DNA of 10,008 bases from Funneliformis mosseae (taxonomy: Eukaryota; Glomeromycota; Glomeromycetes; Glomerales; Glomeraceae). Location of the stretch: NCBI GenBank assembly GCA_910592005.1, contig CAJVPP010004151.1, positions 1 through 10,008 of the forward strand, read 5' to 3'. How positions within the stretch are numbered: position 1 is the stretch's first letter; each line of letters starts with the position of its first letter. The notes under the pieces are model-generated. The model saw only the letters and a list, made by a program, of their open reading frames with translations, had not been told where the DNA came from and ran no database searches. Positions 1 to 7,619 of the stretch are shown piece after piece. The position numbers were made by a program, and so were the translations under genes.

Positions 1-126
1 CGAACACTCGAATTCAAATTTCTATATGAAACTTCACCGAATGACGCGCATATTGTACAAGCTCAATCCTACCTTTTAAATCAGGCAGGCAATAAGGACG
101 AATCTTCTTTTTCGAATGGAAGTTGA
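1..126 (+). CDS. 3' end of an unrecognised protein-coding gene or last exon (partial, runs off the left edge)
   Basis: The frame starting at base 1 is open for 41 codons and ends at TGA (124-126). The peptide has ordinary protein composition: it begins RTLEFKFLYETSPNDAHIVQ, continues AQSYLLNQAGNKDESS and ends in a Ser/Gly/Asn-rich tail. I do not recognise the family. The main support is that the first 77 bases recur without a mismatch at 207-283 and are open in the same frame there. The start lies upstream of the window, so whether this is an exon end or an uninterrupted gene cannot be told. A 4-base AGGC duplication near 86-92, absent from the second copy, puts the two C-termini in different frames. 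It could also be a fragment of a dispersed repeat that happens to be open. Confidence 0.4.
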   Translation, partial: RTLEFKFLYETSPNDAHIVQAQSYLLNQAGNKDESSFSNGS

Positions 127-309
127 TTACCGTTCGACCCTAATTATTTATTATAAATAACAAATCGATTTAGTATTTCTACTAAGTAAACGAAAGAGGG
201 AGAACACGAACACTCGAATTCAAATTTCTATATGAAACTTCACCGAATGACGCGCATATTGTACAAGCTCAATCCTACCTTTTCAATCAGGCAATCAGGA
301 CGAGTCTTG
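1..309. repeat. Direct repeat of about 105 bp, 206-bp period
   Basis: Bases 1-107 recur at 207-309. The first 77 bases match exactly. The rest has a few substitutions and a 4-base difference. The unit between the copies (108-206) is unrelated to what follows the second copy. Since copy 1 starts exactly at the window edge, the repeat may continue to the left, and the true unit could be the whole 206 bp. Confidence 0.9.
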
Positions 310-320
310 TCGTGAAATGA
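186..320 (+). pseudogene. Second copy of the same coding 3' end, with a different C-terminus
   Basis: After a TAA at 183-185 this frame is open for 44 codons to TGA at 318-320. From 207 it encodes the same RTLEFKFLYETSPNDAHIVQ peptide as the copy at base 1. One change (base 284 against base 78) gives Leu to Phe. Loss of the AGGC repeat then shifts the frame, so the end reads AIRTSLVVK instead of the GNKDESS tail. The preceding sequence has possible splice acceptors (TTTAG near 170, CTACTAAG at about 179-186), so it could be an alternative last exon. It could equally be a partial tandem duplicate with a damaged end. No function can be assigned. Confidence 0.35.
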
Positions 321-409
321 AAAATATAAGAGTAAGAAATATGTTTGAATAGGTGTAGGGGTGGTAGATTATGTGCATAGAAGAAAGATAAAATACATCA
401 TTTCTTCAC

Positions 410-917
410 TTACTTATTGACATCGTTGACCACACTGCCTATGACATAATTTTTCTCTTGATCCAGTCCGGTAATCGGCCCTGGATTCAAGCATAGTTCA
501 CCATCTTTCGGGTATGCTCTTACTCAAATCCGTCGATACAAGTGGTGTGTATAATTCGGCAGGGACGACGACGTGCTTACTTGGGATTCCTCGCCATGAT
601 GAAGTTTCACGACCGTACGTCCCAGAACATCTAAGGGAACCACCATGTATTCGCCACTAAAGAGTCGATCACTATAATGGCGGTGTGTTGCGTTAACCAC
701 TCATTACCAGCCCCATTTAAGCTACCTAGAATAATCAGCGTAGCCAGTGCTGTCTTTTTATGATAAAATGACTCAGTTTTGGATACCGTGATAATCCGTC
801 CTTTTCGACACAGTGGCTCAACCATAATCAAAGATATGATAACTTTCTGCCTAACCTCACTTGACCTAAAGTTTTTTTTTTTTTTGTCATCGCCAACGTA
901 TTGACCTAAGAGGGGTT
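410..917 (-). pseudogene. Decayed unrecognised protein-coding gene in a GC-rich patch (minus strand)
   Basis: Read on the minus strand, one frame is open from about 917 down to a TAG at 631-633 (about 95 codons). It starts just after a possible acceptor (CCCCTCTTAG) and includes VEPLCRKGRIITVSKTESFY and the segment LIILGSLNGAGNEWLTQHTA. Near 670-650 the sense continues in another frame, open from 700 down to a TGA at 524-526, with peptides GEYMVVPLDVLGRTVVKLHH and PNYTHHLYRRI. After that TGA the same frame runs on through RAYPKDGELCLNPGP and NYVIGSVVNDVNK to TAA at 410-412. A single-base indel would join the two frames, giving one protein of more than 150 residues with one nonsense codon. GC is about 50% at 541-660, against 20% or less for most of the window, which suggests old coding sequence or transferred DNA. 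I do not recognise the family. The end at 412 overlaps a GTAAGT (minus strand), so an exon end is also possible. Confidence 0.45.
882..895. repeat. Poly(T) tract
   Basis: A run of about 14 T (14 A on the minus strand) lies inside the decayed minus-strand frame, where it would encode lysines. Length slippage here would change the reading frame. Confidence 0.9.
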
Positions 918-958
918 TTTAAAACTTTATATCAAATCAACCTTTGATGGTAAATCAT

Positions 959-1367
959 CCACTCGTGCTATGGTAGGGACACTGGGAATCTCGAGTCTCG
1001 AGTCATAGTTACTACAGCCATTTAACCACCTGACTGTTTAAAATTCAGTTGTTTAGCCTCTCTCAACCACCCGTGCTATGGTAAGATAGGAACACTAGGA
1101 ATCTCATGAATCATAGTTACTACAGACCACCCAGCTTGTTTGCTGTCTAACATGTCGTATACTATACGTACACCCACAAGCTTAAAATATTTTATGCTAG
1201 ACTTGGTTGGCATGTATTAATAGAGAGATAGAAAAAAAACTTCAATTTTTTTTTGTTTTTTTTTTTATTTTTCTCTCAACCACTCGTGCTATAGCCGTTT
1301 ACCCATCCGGCTTGTTTGAATTTCTTCACTTTCATTATCCACACCCACAGCTCAAAATATATTATAG
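959..1367. repeat. Three diverged copies of a roughly 100-bp repeat module
   Basis: Copy A begins at 959 and copy B at 1067 with CCAC(T/C)CGTGCTATGGTA. Both continue with a GGAACACTAGGAATCTC-like block and end in CATAGTTACTACAG (A to 1017, B to 1125). A second block, CCCACC..CTTGTTTG, follows at 1024, 1127 and 1301, and B and C share CACCCACA(A)GCT(T/C)AAAATAT at about 1170 and 1342. Copy C (1280-1367) has the start and the end but lacks the middle. CTCTCAACCA precedes B and C, and a stray ACTCTCAACCA recurs at about 1880. The module is not recognised. It could be part of a transposon or old promoter repeats. Confidence 0.75.
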
Positions 1368-1579
1368 AGGAATAAAAAAACCAAATTTTTAATTTTGTTT
1401 TTTTCTTCCCTCTACAATATTGGTAAACGAAAAAATTCATAAATTGGCTTTATTTTCAACTACAATAATCTTGACTCTACATATTAACGTCTATTCGGAA
1501 AAGTTTTGCCGGGTGTCATCGGACAAAATCAATGCCGATCCATAATTAGTTTTGATTACGTCACCGTCAAAATTTCCAA

Positions 1580-1617
1580 GAATTTTGAGAATCAGAATTT
1601 CTCTTCTGATAAAATTC
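1580..1617. repeat. Imperfect inverted repeat (hairpin)
   Basis: GAATTTT at 1580-1586 and ATCAGAA at 1591-1597 pair with TTCTGAT at 1604-1610 and AAAATTC at 1611-1617. The loop is 6 bases and there is one 4-base bulge (GAGA) on the left arm. Fourteen pairs in 38 bases is more than most AT-rich chance palindromes. No role is evident; it may be a remnant of a transposon end. Confidence 0.7.
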
Positions 1618-2465
1618 TACCAAAAAATTTCCCCTTGATATTATATTCTTTTTAATAAGCAGGATGCCGTTTCTTCCGTTTGCTGAAGTTTTCCGAGAAG
1701 AAACCGCTTAATACTTTATTTTCTTTATATTGTCGTGAATTAATGTAATTTTTTTGCTGTGAATTTTTCGAAATATACTCTTAAAACGGTATATAATACT
1801 TGAAAATCGATTATTTTTATTAATTTTTTTTCCTTCCTTAAAATTTTGTGTAAAGCGACACTTTTAATTCATAAATAATACTCTCAACCAAATTTTTTGA
1901 AGAAAAAATCTAATACTCAGGTGAACAGTAAAATTAACAATGACCTCTCACCCAACGCGTAAATAACTAATCTTCTCGTATACTAAATTATTTTTATTTC
2001 GTTCAAAAAGTGCTCGTTCCCTGATAAAACCTTTTGTTTGGTTTTGTTGACAATTTAGCAGAAGGATCTAAACGAGCGTTGATTGAACTGGAGTACATAT
2101 CATATAGACTTCAAACGAGGATAGTCTAATCGATCGATCTTTAGTATGTAGGCGAATTTTTTTTTATTTTTAAATCTTCAAGCTTTTTATAAAATAACTA
2201 CTTCAAAAGGATCTAATATTAATCACTTGTCATTTATAGATAATTTTTTTTCAATTTTTTGACGTCGCCAAAAGGATTGATGTGAGGATGAAAAAAAATA
2301 ATAGTTGAGAAGATATCTTTCAAATAGAAATCAGCAATATGAATGATAATTTTATTACCAAAAAAATGAAAATGATGATATTATAGATGAAATGTAGAAA
2401 TCTTTCAAGTACGACCAATGCAATAAATGAGATGGTCTTACCTACAAAGAAATGATATTACTTAA

Positions 2466-2527
2466 GTAAGTTTTTTCTTTTATTGATCTTAAAATTATAA
2501 ACGATTTGCGATTGGCAAAATTTTCAG
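2466..2527 (+). other. Probable 62-bp intron of the pseudogene
   Basis: It starts with a consensus GTAAGT donor and ends with TTTTCAG after a T-rich run. The downstream exon opens directly into the best coding frame (VIHTIIFLTTSEDREQDAEE). The exon upstream does not join in the same phase without a frame correction, so the donor is less certain than the acceptor. Confidence 0.5.
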
Positions 2528-3164
2528 GTTATTCATACTATTATTTTCCTAACGACTTCAGAAGATAGAGAACAAGATGCAGAAGAGAACCTCGTATTCA
2601 CGTGGTTACGTGATTTGGTCCATGGAAACTAAAAAAAAATTCATCCATCTAGTATCCCAAAATTCTGGTGTAATATGAACATCTCAGTCATTGTCAAGAA
2701 GGGCACACCAAATTCAAATCATAGTAAAACTAATGTGCGACCCAATCGAAAGATTATACTCTTCAAAACGCGTCCAAACTCTCAATACGTCAACTTCTAT
2801 CCTGGTTCATCAGATTAACCAAGTCAAGAAACTGAATTCTATGAACATGTCGTTAAACAGGAATCTGAAAGACGCGATCAGGAAGGTGCTAAAAGACAAC
2901 CCGAGAAAAAAATGAACGCGACGTTGCTCAACATATCAAAAAAAATAAAATGCAGAGAAAAAGAAAATGAAGCTGATGAATTATAGCGAAAAGAAGTTGC
3001 TATTGATAAAGCTTAATCAGAAATCGATCGTAAAGCCTGTGAAGAGACAGACAGAAGTAAACTTCAGCTGAATTGGATAAGTGTAAAGGTAATTAAATCA
3101 AAGGATTCTCTATTATATTTTCATTGCATTAACGAATATTATATTAGGTGTAAGCAATAACTAG
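2528..3164 (+). pseudogene. 3' part of a decayed gene with a charged, coiled-coil-like C-terminus
   Basis: The frame beginning at 2528 carries protein-like sequence: SEDREQDAEENLVFTWLRDL, then KKIHPSSIPKFW, then a highly charged stretch (SQETEFYEHVVKQESERRDQ, RKEVAIDKA, SEIDRKACEETDRSKLQ). It is interrupted by TAA 2630-2632, TAA 2816-2818, TAG 2984-2986 and TAA 3014-3016. In places a neighbouring frame reads better, for example NERDVAQHIKKNKMQ at about 2913-2957 and AELDKCK at 3067-3087, so single-base indels are also likely. After the last intron the AELDKCK frame would end GVSNN and TAG at 3162-3164; the other frame would end at TAA 3151-3153. The Glu/Lys/Arg heptad-like C-terminus suggests a coiled coil. 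I do not recognise the family. The 74-codon frame at 2691-2915 overlaps and probably reflects the same decayed sequence. Confidence 0.55.
3089..3147 (+). other. Probable 59-bp last intron of the pseudogene
   Basis: The intron has GT at 3089-3090 (AAAG|GTAATT) and ends TATTATATTAG at 3147. It contains a TTAAC branch-point-like motif about 17 bases from the end. A stop codon follows within 17 bases in either plausible frame, consistent with a tiny last exon. Confidence 0.5.
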
Positions 3165-3639
3165 CAAACCACATGGTTTTTAGTTTCAGATATATGGTCA
3201 GGTTTAGAACGCTGTTTTAGAAGTGTTGATTCTTTGACGAAACTGATAATCTTCATTTTTCTAAACTTGAACTTGACGATTAAGAAACTAGAGTAATAGC
3301 GTAACAGATGTACTGATCTGTTAAATTTCTTTAAAGACGGAAACGAGGTTTGTCGATAACGTTCTTTACTAGCATATAAATTCTCTTGATATTACAAAAT
3401 ATACACAAAAATTTGTCTTTTACGGCTCATTTGAAATTTTAATTAATTAATTATTCCAAAAATAGACAACTGAAGAAAATACTAATTGTCGATAGTTGAA
3501 AGACTAAAACTCCTAAATCCCACCCTCGTTCCAAATCAATATCGGAGTCCAATTTATTGTTAAAGGACATACAATTACGTTGTCATATGTAATTGATACT
3601 TATATTGTAATATGCAGAGAATTTTCAAGAAATTGTGCT
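3165..3639. other. AT-rich intergenic sequence, no supported gene
   Basis: The longest natural-looking frame here (from about 3165, about 39 codons, with peptide DIWSGLERCFRSVDSLTKL) has no start context and no recognised motif. It could be 3' flanking sequence of the pseudogene. Nothing else was seen. Confidence 0.5.
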
Positions 3640-4537
3640 GTCTAAAGTAGGGGTGGAATAGATTCAAGCATGTAGTTTCGATTTTAGAATCAATTAATCG
3701 CAATTATTCATTTCTCGAGTTTCTATTCTATGATTTTATTTATGGCGTAGTGATTTTTTTAATCACAAATTGTGCGCAAAAAAAAAAAAATAAATAAAAA
3801 AAAAAATAAAAGAAATTAATTATTATTTATCAAAATTTCATAAATTTTACATTTTATGATAATTGGATATCATATATACTTAAAAGCAGGTAATTCATTC
3901 TAATATGTTACATTGGTTCATCTTTTATGGTGGTGTATCAATTTTAGCATTTTTTTTTTTTTTCAAAAACCTATCTGTAATTTTTTTTTTTTTTTTTTTT
4001 CAAAAACCTCTGTAATTTTTTTTTTACTATTTTTTTTTTTTTTGAATACGCAGAGATCGAATGAAAATTTTTTTATTTTAAAAATTATTCATTATTAATA
4101 ATTAAATTCCTTTTTGGGTTGGATTGTTCAGATGTATGCGGTTCGTTAGAATTATTTCACTTTTAGGTTCGGCAGCGATCATTTTATTTTTCCGCTTTTG
4201 GTTTATCATTCTTTTTTTTCTCAAGGTTTCTCTTTCGAGTTGGATCTCTTCAGAAGGATTAAGTAAGCTTTTTTTTGATCATTCGGTTGTTAATTTTTTT
4301 GATCTTTTTATTTTATAATTTTGTAGGCTAGACTTTTTTTGTTCATTTTTTTTTTTGATCATACCCGTTATTATTTTTCTCAAATCTAATTAATATAACA
4401 ATATCTTAAAGCATTGCTTTGGCGTGAATCGTTCAAACTACACACATTGCTCCACTAAAATAGATTCAAATTTTTCTATCCATCGATTCTAATTCAATTT
4501 TCAATTAATTTGATTGATTCCAATCCCTAGTCTAAAG
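3640..4537. mobile_element. Non-autonomous hAT-like DNA transposon with 8-bp target site duplication
   Basis: GTCTAAAG at 3640-3647 and 4530-4537 is an exact 8-bp duplication. It flanks an 882-bp unit (3648-4529) whose ends are inverted: the left begins TAGGGGTGGAATAGATTCAA and the right, read inward, begins TAGGGATTGGAATCAATCAA. An 8-bp target duplication with a (C/T)AGGG terminus is typical of hAT elements. Subterminal TTAGAATC(A/G)AT motifs occur near both ends in inverted orientation (about 3684 left, about 4487 right). No transposase is visible. The interior is poly(A) and poly(T) tracts plus a slightly richer part near 4100-4260. On the minus strand that part is open for about 56 codons (Lys/Glu-rich, with KMIAAEPKSEIILTNRIHLN). 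That is not enough to identify a gene. Confidence 0.8.
3778..4043. repeat. Poly(A) and poly(T) tracts with a short duplicated spacer
   Basis: A-runs at about 3778-3806 and T-runs at 3950-3963, 3981-4000, 4016-4025 and 4031-4043 lie inside the hAT-like element. The spacers CAAAAACCTATCTGTAA (3964-3980) and CAAAAACCTCTGTAA (4001-4015) are near copies, so the T-tract plus spacer is a tandem repeat of about 36 bp. Confidence 0.85.
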
Positions 4538-5329
4538 TACTAATTGTAGGAGTCTTATAAGAGAAGGATGCAGTTTATACATATCAAAATCTGACCGGGC
4601 TTATTAAAATAAAATATAGTAATATTTTTTAAAAAAAAAGGTAAAGGATAAATTATTTAAAATATAAATTTCTTCAATTTCTTTATGTTTGTAAAGATAT
4701 AATAAAATATACTTTTTATGTAAAAACTTGTTTATTTCTAGACGTATACAAATAATTTTATTATGATCAAATTGACATTTTAGTAGAAGTATAGAAGTGA
4801 AGACACTGCAAAAAAAATTTTTTTTGGAATTAATGGTTAAAATCTATTTTTAATCGAAGTCAATTCTATTCGTCAAAAAAAATAAATAAAATCTTTTTAT
4901 GGATCCAGTCTAAGGATTTTAGAACCATCAAAATCATTCCTACAAAAAACTGACTGCGCAAATGATCTGATCTGGAGAGAAAGAATTTTGGAACAATCAT
5001 GCTCGAAGCGATCCTGATCGAAGACTTTTATCATTTTTAAGCTAAAGTAGTAGATTAGGTTAGGATAATATTTTAATTCAAAAGTTCTTTTTCATGTAAG
5101 CAATAAATTAAAGTTATAAGTTGAACCTTCATTCGTATATAAGCATAACGATACATAAAGCATAAAGCATAAAAGCATATATATAAGAAAGTCTCTATGA
5201 TACAAAAAGATATTATTTTCTTATCTTACTTTGCACACCAATAATATCGCGTAGGAAATAAAATTTAAAACATCTAACCAATTTATGGAGACATCTAATA
5301 AAACAATTAGTATCGTTACTAAATCAACT
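4538..5329. other. AT-rich spacer between the two transposons, no gene seen
   Basis: No frame here looks coding. Small items are an (A)8(T)8 palindrome at 4810-4825 and a short tandem CATAAAG repeat at 5154-5175 (two copies plus one with an extra A), followed by CATATATATAAG. Confidence 0.6.
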
Positions 5330-5336
5330 TACAGTA

Positions 5337-5395
5337 CGCGAAAAAAGTTTTCGGAATAATAACAATTCAGTATAGAAAACTTTTAATAATTCGCG
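5337..5395. repeat. Inverted repeat inside the left end of the Tc1/mariner element
   Basis: CGCGAAAAAAGTTTTC at 5337-5352 is repeated in reverse orientation, with a few extra bases, as GAAAACTTTT AATAATTCGCG at 5375-5395. The left end of the element thus carries a second, inverted, diverged copy of its own terminal motif, about 20 bases further in. This could be a second transposase binding site or the scar of a nested insertion or deletion. Confidence 0.7.
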
Positions 5396-5503
5396 AAGTA
5401 TTGCAATATATGATCAGCAACAAAATTTTATATGGTCACGCAGCTTATGTTTTTATATAAGAATGGCAGGTTTGGAATTGTAAATATAAACTTATATACC
5501 GTT

Positions 5504-5699
5504 CATATGAAAACTATAAATCTAATACCGAAGAATGGTGTCCGAGGTTGAACGGCCATCAAAAAATCCGCACCTCAATCCAATTGAAAATTTATAGGCA
5601 ATTTTAAGAGGCGTGTAGAGAAACAGGTTATATATTGTTGGTAAAAAATTCAATCACTATAGATGTTTTCTTGATATAATCAAAAAGAGTAGGAGGTAA
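5504..5699 (+). pseudogene. C-terminal remnant of a Tc1/mariner transposase
   Basis: The frame at 5553 reads (R)PSKNPHLNPIENL, then TAG (5595-5597), then AILRGV and another TAG. This matches the family signature WPxxSPDLNPIENLW around the final Glu of the DDE catalytic triad; both signature Trp codons are lost (TGG to CGG at 5553, TGG to TAG at 5595). Just upstream in another frame (from 5504) HMKTINLIPKNGV continues the alignment, so a +1 frameshift lies near 5546-5553. The helix-turn-helix DNA-binding region and the first two catalytic Asp regions are absent or beyond recognition. Downstream, YIVGKKF and FLDIIKK are further family-like pieces. The enzyme would cut and paste DNA at TA sites in the nucleus; this copy is dead. 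Confidence 0.88.
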
Positions 5700-5916
5700 T
5701 TAAACCCAAAATATTTATTAATTTAATTAGTAGTATATCAGTATGTCAGAACAAGCAATTGAGGGTAATGGTAATAAGATAAGCTATTAATTAAGCTTAA
5801 ACAACTTTTTTTCTATAATAAAAAGAATATATATTTTAAATTTTATGCAATTTCTATTTATTTTCAGAGTATAATAAATTAAGATGTGATTCTGAAAACT
5901 TTTTTCGCGCACTGTA

Positions 5917-7542
5917 ATTAATTATTTTTTTTTAGATAGTTTACATATGGAATTTATGGTAATGGTATTGTCTTCAATTATTCGTTGAATTATTATATTT
6001 TGTCTATCTTTGTTTTACAACCAAATTAAACTTAATATTAAATAATTAAATATTTATTCTTTAAATAATCTTTACAATTATTCTTATAATGCTGCTGCTG
6101 AAAAAGAGATATTGCATTTAAAAAGTTGGTTTATCAGAAAGTTGACAAACTTATTTTTTATTTTTGCTAATTTGGTAATCACAACTAATGATTATAAATC
6201 TTTGTATTAATTTCTTGAATTTCAGAAATCTTTCTATCTTATTATAAAATATAAAGTTAAATAAAATTACATAAATTTAATACAAATTTATTATTCATTT
6301 AACTTTAGCATAATTTCAACAAAATTAACCTATATTAATTTTTATATAATTTCTATATAACACATAATAATTTTTACCTAAATATTATTAATTTGATTTA
6401 TTTTTATATTTTATATATAATCCACTTTATTGATTTCATAACTATTATATAATTTACTTATTATTAAATCATTTTAGAATTATAAAATTTTGAATTTTAA
6501 TTTAATATTATATTTATATTAAATCATTTTTAAAATAATAAGATAAAATATGTATTTACTTAAATTATTAATAAATAAAAAAAAATAAATTAGATTAAGA
6601 AAATTACAATTAATTTATTTTTTTCTTTAAATAAATTTAATTTAACTGCATAATTATTTATTAATAAATTTAGTTTTAATCTTTTATATATTGATTATAA
6701 ATTTATTATTAGAAAAAATTCCATAATTAAAAAAAAATAAATTGTTTCATTTATTTTTTATTATTTTTTATAACTTTCTAAAAAAAACTTCTATTAAGAT
6801 ATTTACAAATATCTTTATAAATATAAAGATAATAAATAATTTATTTTAAAATATCAAAAATAGTTTTCTTATAATAAATACAAATAATTCTTTATTTAAA
6901 GTATTTCTTCTTAAAATAATTCAAATTTATTTAAATGTTAACTAACATAAATCTACTTTTATTTATTTTTTTTAAAGAAAAAATTGTTAAAAATATAAAC
7001 TCTAATTTCAAATCAAATATTTTTTTTAATTTTTAATATTAATTCTAATTTTTATTTCTAATTTCTAATTAATTTAAATTTTAACTTAATTATCATAGAA
7101 AAATAGATATAGTATTTTTGTTTAAATTAGTAACTTATATTATAATATACAATCATATTAAAATAAATAATTATTTTTGAATCTTATTATCCAAGAAGTT
7201 TTTGAACAAAGATCTTCAAAATACTTGTAATGCATATTTTTTTCTAATCAAATTTGCTTATCTAAATTAAAACAAATCATTCTTCTAAATTTATAGTCTT
7301 CTTTTATCCAATAGTTAACTATATAAACTTCAATATAAATTACTATTCCTAATATATTAAATAAAATATTTTACTATTTATCTTTTATATAGCTAGTATA
7401 TAAATATCTATTATTATGTCATTTAAAATATCAGATAAAATTATTTGTTTATTAAAAAATTTATCAAATTTATTTTTTTAAAATATCTATTACTATATAA
7501 TTTAAAGATATATTCTAGTGAAATCCATTTAATTTGTAATCA
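5917..7542. other. Extremely AT-rich stretch, no gene seen
   Basis: GC is only about 7% at 6241-6300 and stays very low throughout. Frames are short and encode only Asn/Ile/Lys/Leu/Phe/Tyr-rich sequence. I see no tRNA, intron pair or transposon end. A pair of overlapping hairpins lies at 6796-6830: AAGATATTT/AAATATCTT and ATCTTTATA/TATAAAGAT, both perfect 9-bp arms. Others of this size are expected by chance at this composition. Confidence 0.75.
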
Positions 7543-7601
7543 GATCTATTCAAAAATAGATCATCTAAATTATAAATAAACAAATCATAAATAATTTAGA
7601 T
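7543..7601. repeat. Two adjacent perfect inverted repeats
   Basis: GATCTATT (7543-7550) pairs with AATAGATC (7555-7562) over a 4-base loop. Immediately after, ATCTAAATTAT (7563-7573) pairs with ATAATTTAGAT (7591-7601) over 17 bases. They sit just before the CAGTCT-rich stretch. Chance is possible given the AT content, but the first arm contains G and C and both are perfect. Confidence 0.65.
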
Positions 7602-7619
7602 TAAAGATGATCAATGGTC

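Larger units (their letters stand above)
1368..2527. other. AT-rich stretch without a supported gene; weak traces of coding
   Basis: Most of this stretch is T- and A-rich spacer. A short frame at 1664-1711 begins MPFLPFAEVFREE and stops after 15 codons; it may be a gene fragment. Bases 2028-2126 are open for 33 codons with the natural-looking peptide AEGSKRALIELEYISYRLQT, just after a TTTAG at about 2053-2057. Between 2315 and 2465 another frame gives pieces such as SNRNQQYE, KSFKYDQCNK and DGLTYKEMILL, broken by several stops (TGA, TAA, TAG). These pieces could be decayed upstream exons of the pseudogene that follows, but no continuous model can be built. Confidence 0.4.
5330..5916. mobile_element. 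Internally deleted Tc1/mariner element with intact 26-bp terminal inverted repeats
   Basis: The left end (5332-5357) begins CAGTACGCGAAAAAAGTTTT. The right end (5889-5914), read inward, begins CAGTGCGCGAAAAAAGTTTT. The 26-bp repeats differ at two positions. TA at 5330-5331 and 5915-5916 is the duplicated target typical of the IS630-Tc1-mariner superfamily. The element is 583 bp, against about 1.2-1.7 kb for autonomous members, and keeps only the 3' part of the transposase (5504-5699). It therefore cannot mobilise itself. The matching ends mean a full-length relative could act on it. Confidence 0.93.

Noticed and set aside
356..375. TAGGGGTGGTAGATT, resembling the left end of the hAT-like element
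   Set aside because: No inverted partner and no repeat of the preceding 8 bases were found downstream.
882..917. VGDD followed by lysines in the minus-strand frame, recalling an RNA-polymerase GDD motif
   Set aside because: The surrounding residues do not match any polymerase motif and the lysines come from a poly(A) tract; there is no basis for a viral call.
1207..1392. 61-codon plus-strand open frame
   Set aside because: It runs through poly(T) and the third copy of the 959-1367 repeat; composition is Phe-rich from T-tracts and there is no recognisable motif.
2691..2915. 74-codon frame beginning at TTG
   Set aside because: It overlaps the more protein-like frame starting at 2528 and has no upstream or downstream continuation; at most it marks a frameshifted part of the same pseudogene.
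3913..4318. Two hydrophobic open frames (3913-4098 and 4124-4318) that look like membrane segments
   Set aside because: Phe/Leu/Ile richness follows from T-tracts inside the hAT-like element; no start context, and the second is antisense to an equally open Lys-rich frame.
4263..4326. Possible 64-bp intron (GTAAGC ... TTTGTAG)
   Set aside because: No coding sequence on either side supports splicing, and GT/AG pairs are common in such T-rich sequence.
5137..5183. CGTATATAAGC as a TATA-box promoter
   Set aside because: TATATA strings are frequent at this AT content and no gene starts downstream; the only following element is the deleted transposon.
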